From NCBI GenBank assembly GCA_937958345.1, contig CALGNW010000277.1, positions 1 to 12,031 on the forward strand: a stretch of 12,031 nucleotides of DNA. Direction: 5' to 3'. Under the pieces are notes generated by a model. It did no database searches, was not told the origin of the DNA, and saw only the letters and a list, made by a program, of their open reading frames with translations. The DNA is from an uncultured Neomegalonema sp. (GTDB lineage Bacteria > Pseudomonadota > Alphaproteobacteria > Rhodobacterales > Rhodobacteraceae). The translations under genes were made by a program, and so were the position numbers. Numbering within the stretch: position 1 is the first letter of the stretch; each line of letters begins with the position of its first letter. This document shows, in pieces, positions 7,661-12,031 of this stretch.

Positions 7661-9128
7661 GCTGTGCCTCGCGGGTCAGGCGGACGGGGACGGCGGGGGT
7701 GCTGTGTTCCAGCCAGAAACGCCGGAACAGGTTTTGCGCCACCAGCAGGCGGTATTCCGCCGATGCGCGCCAGTCCGTCAGCGGTGTAAAGTCCTGGCCG
7801 AGTGTCGCGGCGGCGGCCAGCATCGTTGCCTCGGACCACGGTTTTCCGGTCAGGGCCGCCTCGGCACGGGCCGCGCGTTTCGGAGTGGCCGCCATGCCGC
7901 CAAACGCAATCCGCGCGCCGGTGATCGTACCGCCCTCGACCGTGATGTTGAAACCGGCACTGACCGACGAGATATCCTCGTCGCGGCGTTTGGAAATTTT
8001 ATAGGCCGCATGCAGGCTGTTCGGTGCGGTGCGCGGCAGGATAATCTGCTCAACAAATTCGCCCGCCGCGCGGTCCTGTTTGCCGTAGTCGATGAAGAAA
8101 TCCTCCAGCATCAGCGTGCGCCGGTCGCCGCCGCGCCGCAGGACAATCCGCGCCCCCAGCGCAATCAGCACGGGGGGCGTGTCACCGATGGGCGAGCCGT
8201 TGGCGATGTTGCCGCCGACCGTGCCCATATTGCGGACCTGCCAGCCGGCGATGCGGTCCCAGAATTCCGACAGATGCGGAAAGCCGTCTGCGATCACCGC
8301 CTCGAAATCCGTATAGGACGCGCCCGCGCCGATGCGGATGGGGTCGCCGCCGGTGTCGATGGCCTTCAGTTCATCGAGATGGCCGGTGAATATCGCCGGA
8401 GAAATCGGGCGCAGAAACTTGGTCACCCACAGGCCGACATCGGTGGCCCCCGCGACAAGGGTTGCCTGCGGATATTCGGACAGCGCCGCCGCGAGGTCAT
8501 CGACGTCGGCGGGCAGGATCGCGAGGTCGTCTCCGTCCCGCAGCTCGACACGTTCGCCCGCGCCGAATCCGGCAAGCAGGCCGGTGACACGCGCCCGCTC
8601 GGTCATCAGATAATCCCCGGCGGGATTACCGGTGCGGGCCGCCGCCTGTGCCGCGCGGACAATCGGTGCATAGCCGGTACAGCGGCAGAGGTTGCCTTGC
8701 AGCGCCGTCTCGATCTGCGCCTCGGTCGGGGCGGGGGTTTGCATCCAAAGCGCATAAAGCGCCATGACGAAACCGGGGGTGCAAAAGCCGCATTGGCTGC
8801 CGTGGAAATCCACCATCGCCTGCTGAACCGGATGCAGGCCGCCGCGCTCTGTGCCGCGCAGATGCTCGATTGTCACCACATGGCAAAGGTCAACACTGGC
8901 CAGAAAGCGGATACAGGCGTTGACCGGTTCGTAGTGCAGCGTGCCGCCGCGCAGCCGCCCGATCAGGACGGTGCAGGCCCCGCAATCGCCCTCGGCGCAG
9001 CCCTCCTTCGTGCCGGTCAGCCGTTGGCCAAGCCGGATATAATCCAACAGCGTATCCGCCGCGCGAATCCCGCCGAGACAGACCGGTTCGTCATTCAGCA
9101 GAAAGCGGATTTCAGGGCGTGCCGTCAT
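7653..9128 (-). CDS. xdhA: Xanthine dehydrogenase small subunit (2Fe-2S / FAD)
   Basis: The electron-transfer subunit carries electrons from the molybdenum site through two 2Fe-2S clusters to FAD and NAD+. It has 491 aa. The plant-type ferredoxin cluster ligands are Cys44, 49 and 52 in GCAEGDCGACTV plus Cys72. The second cluster uses Cys113 and 116 in QCGFCTPGF and Cys148 and 150 in GNLCRCTGY. The FAD domain follows with VAGATDVGLWVTK from 225 and NMGTVGGNIANGSPIGD (300-316), then the C-terminal CO-dehydrogenase-flavoprotein-like domain. The frame has no ATG before 9128; the upstream Shine-Dalgarno is weak (GATGAG about 9 nt before). It is first in the xdhA-xdhB-xdhC-guaD-DUF3616 block, so the operon promoter should lie in the 163-nt divergent gap, where I see no convincing minus-strand promoter. 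Confidence 0.96.
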   Translation of the reverse strand: MTARPEIRFLLNDEPVCLGGIRAADTLLDYIRLGQRLTGTKEGCAEGDCGACTVLIGRLRGGTLHYEPVNACIRFLASVDLCHVVTIEHLRGTERGGLHPVQQAMVDFHGSQCGFCTPGFVMALYALWMQTPAPTEAQIETALQGNLCRCTGYAPIVRAAQAAARTGNPAGDYLMTERARVTGLLAGFGAGERVELRDGDDLAILPADVDDLAAALSEYPQATLVAGATDVGLWVTKFLRPISPAIFTGHLDELKAIDTGGDPIRIGAGASYTDFEAVIADGFPHLSEFWDRIAGWQVRNMGTVGGNIANGSPIGDTPPVLIALGARIVLRRGGDRRTLMLEDFFIDYGKQDRAAGEFVEQIILPRTAPNSLHAAYKISKRRDEDISSVSAGFNITVEGGTITGARIAFGGMAATPKRAARAEAALTGKPWSEATMLAAAATLGQDFTPLTDWRASAEYRLLVAQNLFRRFWLEHSTPAVPVRLTREAQHG

Positions 9129-9233
9129 ATCGGGCGTCTCATCTTTTTCATCGCACCCAGCCTACAGCCGTTAAGGGTAAAAATATCCAGAATAATTCGG
9201 CAAAACCCCGCGTATCGCCGTGCCGGAAGGCTT

Positions 9234-9261
9234 TTGCAAAGCCCTCGCATTACGCTATAGG
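9234..9261 (+). promoter_or_regulatory. Possible sigma-70-type promoter for the methyltransferase gene
   Basis: TTGCAA at 9234-9239 and TATAGG at 9256-9261 are separated by 16 nt and lie about 30 nt upstream of the ATG at 9292. They face the plus-strand gene. The match to the -35 and -10 consensus is fair, and the 16-nt spacer is slightly short. This is a reading by eye; no start site is known. Confidence 0.4.
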
Positions 9262-9277
9262 AAGCGCAGACATTTAT

Positions 9278-9289
9278 CAGAGGCCTCTG
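9278..9289. repeat. 12-bp perfect palindrome covering the ribosome-binding site
   Basis: CAGAGGCCTCTG is its own reverse complement and contains the AGAGG that would serve as Shine-Dalgarno for the ATG at 9292, 8 nt away. It could be an operator, or just a chance palindrome in a short leader. Confidence 0.4.
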
Positions 9290-9291
9290 CC

Positions 9292-9945
9292 ATGCAGGAT
9301 TACGCTGTCGCTCGGGAATATATGGTCGATTGTCAGGTCCGGCCTTCGGATGTGACGCGATACGGCATCGTTGACGCGATGCTGGAGGTCCCGCGCGAGC
9401 GGTTTGTACCATCGTCGAAACGGTCCGTCGCCTATGCGGGCGAGGCCGTCGAACTGACCAAGGGCCGGTGGCTGCTGGACCCGCGCGTTTTCGCGAAAAT
9501 GGTCGATTCAGCCGAAATCGAACCGGGCGATGATGTCCTCGATATCGGCTGCGCGCTGGGATATTCGAGCGCGGTCCTGTCCCGCCTGTGCCGGTCGGTC
9601 ATCGCGGTCGAAGGCGACGAGGGCATGGCGAAAGCCGCCGAGGAAACCCTGTCGAGCCTGAGCTGTGACAACGTCGCCGTCCTGACCGGCGCCATGGAAG
9701 AGGGCGCGGACAGCGAAAAGCCGTTCGATGTGATTATGATTCAGGGCGGTGTCGGTGATGTGCCCGACGCGCTGTTCGATCAGCTTGCCGAAGGGGGCCG
9801 TCTGGTCGCCGTCTGGATGGAAGACAGCTTTGGCCAGGTGCGGGTTTCGACCAAAAGCGGACCGTCGATCAGCCACCGCTGGATTTTCGACGCCGCCGCC
9901 CCGATCATGCCGGGCTTCACGAAAAAAGCCGCCTTTGCGTTTTGA
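9292..9945 (+). CDS. Protein-L-isoaspartate O-methyltransferase-like SAM-dependent methyltransferase with a variant active-site loop
   Basis: A 217-aa Rossmann methyltransferase of the PCMT-like family. Visible parts are an N-terminal helical region MVDCQVRPSDVTRYGIVDAM (11-30) followed by VPRERFVP; SAM motif I, VLDIGCALGYSSAV (82-95); an acidic motif, VIAVEGDE (103-110); FDVIMIQGG (145-153); and LAEGGRLVAVW. The C-terminal PGFTKKAAFAF ending is one I recall from alphaproteobacterial PCMT annotations. True PCMTs carry a GQTIS-P segment with an essential Thr/Ser before the SAM domain; here the aligned stretch is GRWLLDP (58-64), so isoaspartate repair is doubtful. The start is set at 9292, not the earlier in-frame ATG at 9220, because of the family N-terminus and the AGAGG 8 nt upstream. 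It is divergent from xdhA. In relatives this gene usually precedes tolC, as I recall; here the AT-richer segment follows instead. Confidence 0.85.
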   Translation: MQDYAVAREYMVDCQVRPSDVTRYGIVDAMLEVPRERFVPSSKRSVAYAGEAVELTKGRWLLDPRVFAKMVDSAEIEPGDDVLDIGCALGYSSAVLSRLCRSVIAVEGDEGMAKAAEETLSSLSCDNVAVLTGAMEEGADSEKPFDVIMIQGGVGDVPDALFDQLAEGGRLVAVWMEDSFGQVRVSTKSGPSISHRWIFDAAAPIMPGFTKKAAFAF

Positions 9946-9959
9946 GATTTGTGCGGGGC

Positions 9960-10091
9960 TTATCCACGTTTTTTCCGATACTTCGCGATAATATCGCTCA
10001 ACTCGGAGTACTGGCGCGCCTCGTCAGTATAGACCGTCGCTTCTGCTGCGGTAGCTTTGCAGATCACGATCTCACGACCACAGGATGGGCA
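9960..10091 (-). pseudogene. Broken small coding remnant with a CPSCG zinc-knuckle-like motif
   Basis: On the minus strand a 43-codon reading frame without a start ends at the TAA 9962-9960. It begins CPSCGREIVICKATAAEA and ends IIAKYRKKRG, with an ordinary soluble-protein composition and a basic tail. A TGA lies immediately before the first Cys. Six codons further upstream, in the same frame, there is an ATG (10115-10113). The adjacent frame upstream reads FERCGISVNVPFIAVL and meets this frame with a one-base shift. Both patterns fit a decayed or frameshifted small zinc-binding protein, but I recognise no family, and chance openness over 130 nt is possible. Confidence 0.3.
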
Positions 10092-10252
10092 TCAGCACTG
10101 CAATAAACGGCACATTCACAGATATGCCGCAGCGTTCGAATTTCGTCGCAACAACCGAGTTGCAACGGTGTGAACGTACCGTCTGCGCAGATGCTGCTCT
10201 GCTCGGAATCTTAGAAAAACGAGTGCTTTACCGAGACTCGTTGAGAGAGTAG
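10085..10252 (+). CDS. Possible 55-aa ORF upstream of the cassette, unrecognised
   Basis: An ATG-to-TAG frame of 55 aa beginning MGISTAINGTFTDMPQRS and ending VLYRDSLRE, 23 nt before the start of the 242-aa gene and on the same strand. It has no signal peptide, membrane segment or recognised motif. The only Shine-Dalgarno-like bases (AGG) touch the ATG, which is poor. About half of its codons end in G or C by hand count, so codon use does not argue for coding. It overlaps the dyad and repeat elements of the region, which may be its real content. It is kept as a candidate because it could be a small first gene of the cassette. Confidence 0.22.
   Translation: MGISTAINGTFTDMPQRSNFVATTELQRCERTVCADAALLGILEKRVLYRDSLRE
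10181..10196 (+). repeat. Left copy of a 16-nt imperfect direct repeat flanking the cassette
   Basis: GTCTGCGCAGATGCTG here matches GTCTCCGCAGATGCTG at 11629-11644 in 15 of 16 positions, same orientation. The two copies bracket the cassette genes at a distance of about 1.4 kb, which makes this a candidate recombination or attachment site. Confidence 0.4.
10218..10242. promoter_or_regulatory. 7-bp dyad upstream of the cassette, possible operator
   Basis: AACGAGT at 10218-10224 and ACTCGTT at 10236-10242 are exact inverted copies separated by 11 nt, 33 nt before the ATG at 10276. CTCGG at 10202-10206 can also pair with CCGAG at 10231-10235 as an alternative stem. The place and spacing suit a repressor site or a leader hairpin controlling the cassette, as in autoregulated toxin-antitoxin operons. 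Function is inferred from symmetry only. Confidence 0.4.
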
Positions 10253-10262
10253 TTTCTACGCT

Positions 10263-10270
10263 GGAGGAGG
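10263..10270 (+). promoter_or_regulatory. Strong ribosome-binding site of the cassette
   Basis: GGAGGAGG ends 5 nt before the ATG at 10276. It is the best Shine-Dalgarno in the window and fixes the start of the 242-aa gene. Confidence 0.75.
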
Positions 10271-10275
10271 TCGAT

Positions 10276-11004
10276 ATGAGCAGTGCAGCGACCTACACAT
10301 TCAAGATTGAAGGCTTCACGCCCGAAAGCATGCCTTTCGGGCGCTTGCTGGAATACTACGTTGAAGTCAAAAAAATGCTTGGGGTGGCAGATAACATCCA
10401 TCTGATTAATGTCGTTGAAAGCAGCCACGGCAGCGCCTTTGCGATTGACCGGAGGTTCGAAGGTAAGCTCATAAAGCGCTTTACTGAAATCAATGAACGG
10501 AATGCGCCGAAAAGCTCTCTAAGAGCCTACGATACGATCAACGCGATGCTTAAAGAAGACGCGACCAGTGGAGCGTTCGAGGACTCTGTTGGCAGCAATG
10601 TGGTTGTCTTTCCGGGGCAAAGGAGTGACGAAGGTACTCTGCTCAAAATTCGGGATTCCGCAGCGTTCACTGGTGAACTCTATCACATTGCGGGGACGCA
10701 AGGGGACGCAAAGGTTCGTATAAACACCGATGCTCACGGCGTGGTGTTCTGCACGACCACGAGAGATATTGCCAAGGCCCTTCGAGACTATCTGTTTGAG
10801 GATGTGAAAGTCAGTGGGCGTGGGATGTGGACCCGCAATGAAGGGCAATGGACCATTGATGATTTCTACATAACCGAATACGCGCCTATCACCCGCGAGA
10901 GTCTCAGAGATGCTGTAAACGGTATTCGCTCTATCGGTATTCGGTGGCCTGATGATCCATTGTCTGAGATTGATGCCCTTGAAGATCGGGGCGGTGCTGA
11001 ATGA
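10276..11004 (+). CDS. Conserved-looking protein of unknown function, 242 aa, partner of the PIN protein
   Basis: Cytoplasmic protein with no signal peptide or membrane segment. The N-terminus has a beta strand and helix pattern (ATYTFKIEGFTP, then MPFGRLLEYYVEVKKMLGV, residues 5-37), followed by INVVESSHGSAFAID. The linker around 75-125 is more polar. Residues 131-202 look like a compact beta-rich domain: FTGELYHIAG, AKVRINTDAHGVVF, DIAKALRDYLFEDVKVSG, then GMWTRNEGQWTIDDFYIT. The C-terminal tail (203-242) is acidic with SIGIRWPDDPLSEID. I do not recognise a named domain, but I recall similar uncharacterised proteins next to PIN proteins. Its stop overlaps the PIN start (ATGA), so the two are translationally coupled and an antitoxin, sensor or specificity role is possible. 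Base composition is clearly more AT-rich than the xdh and fab genes: 28 of 60 bases at 10321-10380 are G or C, against 42 of 60 at 8581-8640. Confidence 0.85.
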   Translation: MSSAATYTFKIEGFTPESMPFGRLLEYYVEVKKMLGVADNIHLINVVESSHGSAFAIDRRFEGKLIKRFTEINERNAPKSSLRAYDTINAMLKEDATSGAFEDSVGSNVVVFPGQRSDEGTLLKIRDSAAFTGELYHIAGTQGDAKVRINTDAHGVVFCTTTRDIAKALRDYLFEDVKVSGRGMWTRNEGQWTIDDFYITEYAPITRESLRDAVNGIRSIGIRWPDDPLSEIDALEDRGGAE

Positions 11005-11531
11005 TAGTTGCGTTCGATAATACATTTCTGTCCATTGCCTTTAATCCGGGGTCTCCGCCGCGACCTGACCCGTCAACAGGCGTGCCAATTCCACATTGTG
11101 CGCTTCGTGTGGAGGCCATGATCGACGCTCACAGCAAGCGTGGCGATACGGTTCTTATCCCAACACCCTGTCTGTCTGAAATGTTGTGCGCAGTGCCGGA
11201 TATTGAGAAGGCGATATCAACCATCAACAAGTCCGTCGCGTTCGAATTGGCTGCATTCGATGCGCGGTGCGCAGTCGATTTGGCCGATGCTATCCGGCGC
11301 GCTGTAGCAGCGGGTGATAAAAAATCTGGCATTGGTGCCGGATGGCAGGAAATAAAGTTTGATCGCCAAATAGCGGTAATCGCGAAGGTGGGTGGTGCGG
11401 AGGTTTTCTATTCTGACGACTCAACTCAATCGAAGTTTGCAAAAATGCTCGGTATGAGCGTCAAGCACACTTGGGATTTAGATTTGCCATCAGAATTCGC
11501 GCAGATTGACGGTTTGGATCAAATGACATGA
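11001..11531 (+). CDS. PIN-domain protein (putative ribonuclease, VapC-like fold)
   Basis: A 176-aa protein with the acidic pattern of PIN nucleases: Asp6 in MIVAFDNTFL, Glu60 in PTPCLSEML, Asp121 in KFDRQIAVIAK and Asp139/Asp140 in VFYSDDSTQSKFAKMLGMSV. PIN proteins coordinate Mg or Mn with these residues and usually cleave RNA. The protein is somewhat longer than a typical VapC (about 130-140 aa), because of a proline-rich loop at 14-31 and a charged segment AGDKKSGIGAGWQEIKFD (104-121). The upstream partner does not resemble a classical VapB antitoxin, which is short and DNA-binding. Start and stop are both in ATGA-type overlaps: with the 242-aa gene upstream and with the 24-codon ORF downstream. 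The PIN fold call is good. Whether it acts as a toxin, defence effector or RNA-processing enzyme is not shown. Confidence 0.85.
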   Translation: MIVAFDNTFLSIAFNPGSPPRPDPSTGVPIPHCALRVEAMIDAHSKRGDTVLIPTPCLSEMLCAVPDIEKAISTINKSVAFELAAFDARCAVDLADAIRRAVAAGDKKSGIGAGWQEIKFDRQIAVIAKVGGAEVFYSDDSTQSKFAKMLGMSVKHTWDLDLPSEFAQIDGLDQMT

Positions 11532-11602
11532 CGGAAAAGAGCCAACGAGAATGTTTCAAAGAGGCTGCGGCGCCAAAGTTTTCTGCAAGAACGAAGTTTT
11601 AG
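11528..11602 (+). pseudogene. 24-codon ORF, probably the truncated start of a third cassette gene
   Basis: The ATG at 11528 overlaps the PIN stop (ATGA) exactly as the PIN gene overlaps its predecessor. The product starts MTEKSQRECFKEAA and then runs APKFSARTKF to a TAG at 11600-11602. The charged, helical start resembles small acidic proteins of roughly 50-80 aa that I recall downstream of such PIN genes. Here the reading ends soon after the helix begins, which fits truncation at the right border of the segment. A genuine 24-aa peptide is the alternative. Confidence 0.45.
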
Positions 11603-11610
11603 CAAACGCT

Positions 11611-12031
11611 CTACATCAGCATTTGGGTGTCTCCGCAGATGCTGAGGGCCTGGCCGCTGGTGGTGCGGCCTTTTTCGCTGGCGAGGAGGAGCATTTGGTC
11701 CGCGAGCTGGCGTTGGGTGACGTAAGTTCGCAGAGAGGTTTTTGACAGCGCCTCGTCTTCCGCCTCGGTGAAGGCCATGCCGCGACGTTGGGCCTTCGCC
11801 TCGATAACCCGGCGGATGCGGTCGCCCGCGACCAGACCCGGCAGAATGGCGTTGCAGCGGATGCCCTCGGGACCAAGCTCGACCGCGAGGGATTTTGTCA
11901 GGCCGATGACGCCCCATTTTGCCGCCGCATAGGGCGTTCGCATGCCGAAGCCGAGACGACCGGCGGCAGAACTGAGATTGATGATGCTCGGGTTATCCGA
12001 CCGGCGCAGATACGGCAGCGCGACCTGAACG
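11611..12031 (-). CDS. Short-chain dehydrogenase/reductase (SDR), C-terminal part, cut by the window edge
   Basis: An NAD(P)-dependent oxidoreductase of the classical SDR family; the 139 codons seen are the C-terminal half of a protein of about 250 aa. The catalytic triad lies in the visible part: Ser in SIINLSSAAG, Tyr in TPYAAAKWG 13 residues later and Lys four after that. These are followed by VELGPEGIRCNAILPGLV, a standard substrate/cofactor loop, and the end SGQALSICGDTQMLM. The insert RVIEAKAQRRGMAFTEAEDEALSKTSLR is typical of the substrate-binding helices. The N-terminal Rossmann GxxxGxG and start are outside the window, so the substrate cannot be assigned. It converges on the cassette; only 8 nt separate its stop from the 24-codon ORF. 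The right copy of the direct repeat lies in its last codons. GC content returns to the level of the left part. Confidence 0.93.
   Translation of the reverse strand, partial: VQVALPYLRRSDNPSIINLSSAAGRLGFGMRTPYAAAKWGVIGLTKSLAVELGPEGIRCNAILPGLVAGDRIRRVIEAKAQRRGMAFTEAEDEALSKTSLRTYVTQRQLADQMLLLASEKGRTTSGQALSICGDTQMLM
11629..11644 (+). repeat. Right copy of the 16-nt imperfect direct repeat
   Basis: GTCTCCGCAGATGCTG lies within the 3' end of the SDR gene, where its complement encodes part of LSICGDT. It pairs with the copy at 10181-10196 (one mismatch). An integrase-type element that targets a gene's 3' end would leave such an arrangement, but no integrase is present in the window. Confidence 0.4.

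Larger units (their letters stand above)
9946..10275. other. 330-bp region without a confident gene; several short dyads and two weak ORF fragments
   Basis: This gap between the methyltransferase and the cassette is AT-richer than the left side of the window. It holds a 43-codon minus-strand coding-like tail (9960-10091), a 55-aa plus-strand ORF (10085-10252), the left copy of a 16-nt direct repeat, and short inverted repeats: GCAAC/GTTGC at 10148-10163, ACGGT/ACCGT at 10165-10182 and the palindrome TCTGCGCAGA at 10182-10191. A T6 run at 9969-9974 follows the methyltransferase gene, but only a 3-bp GTG/CAC pairing precedes it, so I do not call a terminator. The mix is what one expects at a recombination border carrying decayed sequence. 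Confidence 0.6.

Noticed and set aside
5615..7789. 724-codon plus-strand open frame opposite xdhB
   Set aside because: The minus strand encodes an unmistakable XdhB with all active-site residues. The plus-strand translation is Arg/Ala/Val-rich without motifs, a common shadow in GC-rich genes.
7368..9260. 630-codon plus-strand open frame opposite xdhA
   Set aside because: Antisense shadow of xdhA, which has complete 2Fe-2S and FAD motifs. The plus frame has no recognisable domain and no good start.
9220..9291. Upstream ATG for the methyltransferase
   Set aside because: The extra 24 residues are unlike the family, and the region carries the likely promoter (TTGCAA/TATAGG) and the Shine-Dalgarno for 9292.
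9946..9980. Rho-independent terminator after the methyltransferase gene
   Set aside because: A T6 run exists, but only a 3-bp GTG/CAC pairing precedes it; no stable stem is visible.
9985..9997. GCGAT-AAT-ATCGC short dyad as an operator
   Set aside because: The 5-bp arms fall inside the coding-like tail and such short dyads are expected by chance.
10040..10115. In-frame TGA before CPSCG read as a selenocysteine codon
   Set aside because: No convincing bacterial SECIS hairpin follows the TGA; the nearby AGATC/GATCT pair has only a 2-nt loop. A decayed frame is simpler.
10228..10428. 66-aa minus-strand ORF overlapping the start of the 242-aa gene
   Set aside because: It is antisense to a gene with a strong ribosome-binding site, shows no motif and has no Shine-Dalgarno evidence of its own.
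11551..11745. 64-aa plus-strand ORF over the SDR 3' end
   Set aside because: It is antisense to the conserved SDR C-terminus and its translation shows no family features.
1..12031. CRISPR arrays, tRNA or rRNA genes, insertion-sequence transposases
   Set aside because: No regularly spaced repeats, no tRNA-like or rRNA-like sequence and no transposase or integrase motif was seen on either strand by eye.

Overview
The window looks like chromosomal DNA of an alphaproteobacterium, probably a Rhodobacterales-type organism. This rests on family resemblance and gene order read by eye, not on a database search. Most of it is GC-rich, with nearly all coding capacity explained by tightly packed genes.

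Left part (1-9128, all minus strand): two transcription blocks. The first, entering from the right, is a purine-catabolism operon: xdhA, xdhB, xdhC, guaD and a secreted DUF3616-like protein. xdhA/xdhB overlap by 8 nt and each later junction is a 4-nt ATGA overlap. XdhA (2Fe-2S/FAD) and XdhB (molybdenum cofactor) form xanthine dehydrogenase, XdhC is its cofactor-insertion chaperone, and GuaD makes xanthine from guanine. The second block is the unsaturated fatty-acid operon fabA, fabB, fabI, with fabI cut by the left window edge. FabA makes and isomerises the C10 enoyl intermediate, FabB elongates it and FabI reduces enoyl-ACP.

Middle (9129-9945): a divergent intergenic region, then a plus-strand methyltransferase of the PCMT-like family that lacks the usual TIS active-site motif.

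Right part (9946-11610): a visibly AT-richer segment with signs of transfer. It holds a 330-bp region with a broken zinc-knuckle-like coding remnant and a possible 55-aa ORF. A plus-strand cassette follows: a 242-aa protein of unknown function, a PIN-domain (RNase-like) protein, and a 24-codon ORF that looks like the truncated start of a third gene. These genes are joined by ATGA overlaps behind a strong ribosome-binding site and a dyad-symmetric sequence. The segment is flanked by a 16-nt direct repeat with one mismatch; its right copy lies in the 3' end of the next gene. This cassette is the best candidate for a poorly described system (toxin-antitoxin-like or defence-like).

Right edge (11611-12031, minus strand): the C-terminal part of a short-chain dehydrogenase/reductase, whose N-terminus lies outside the window.
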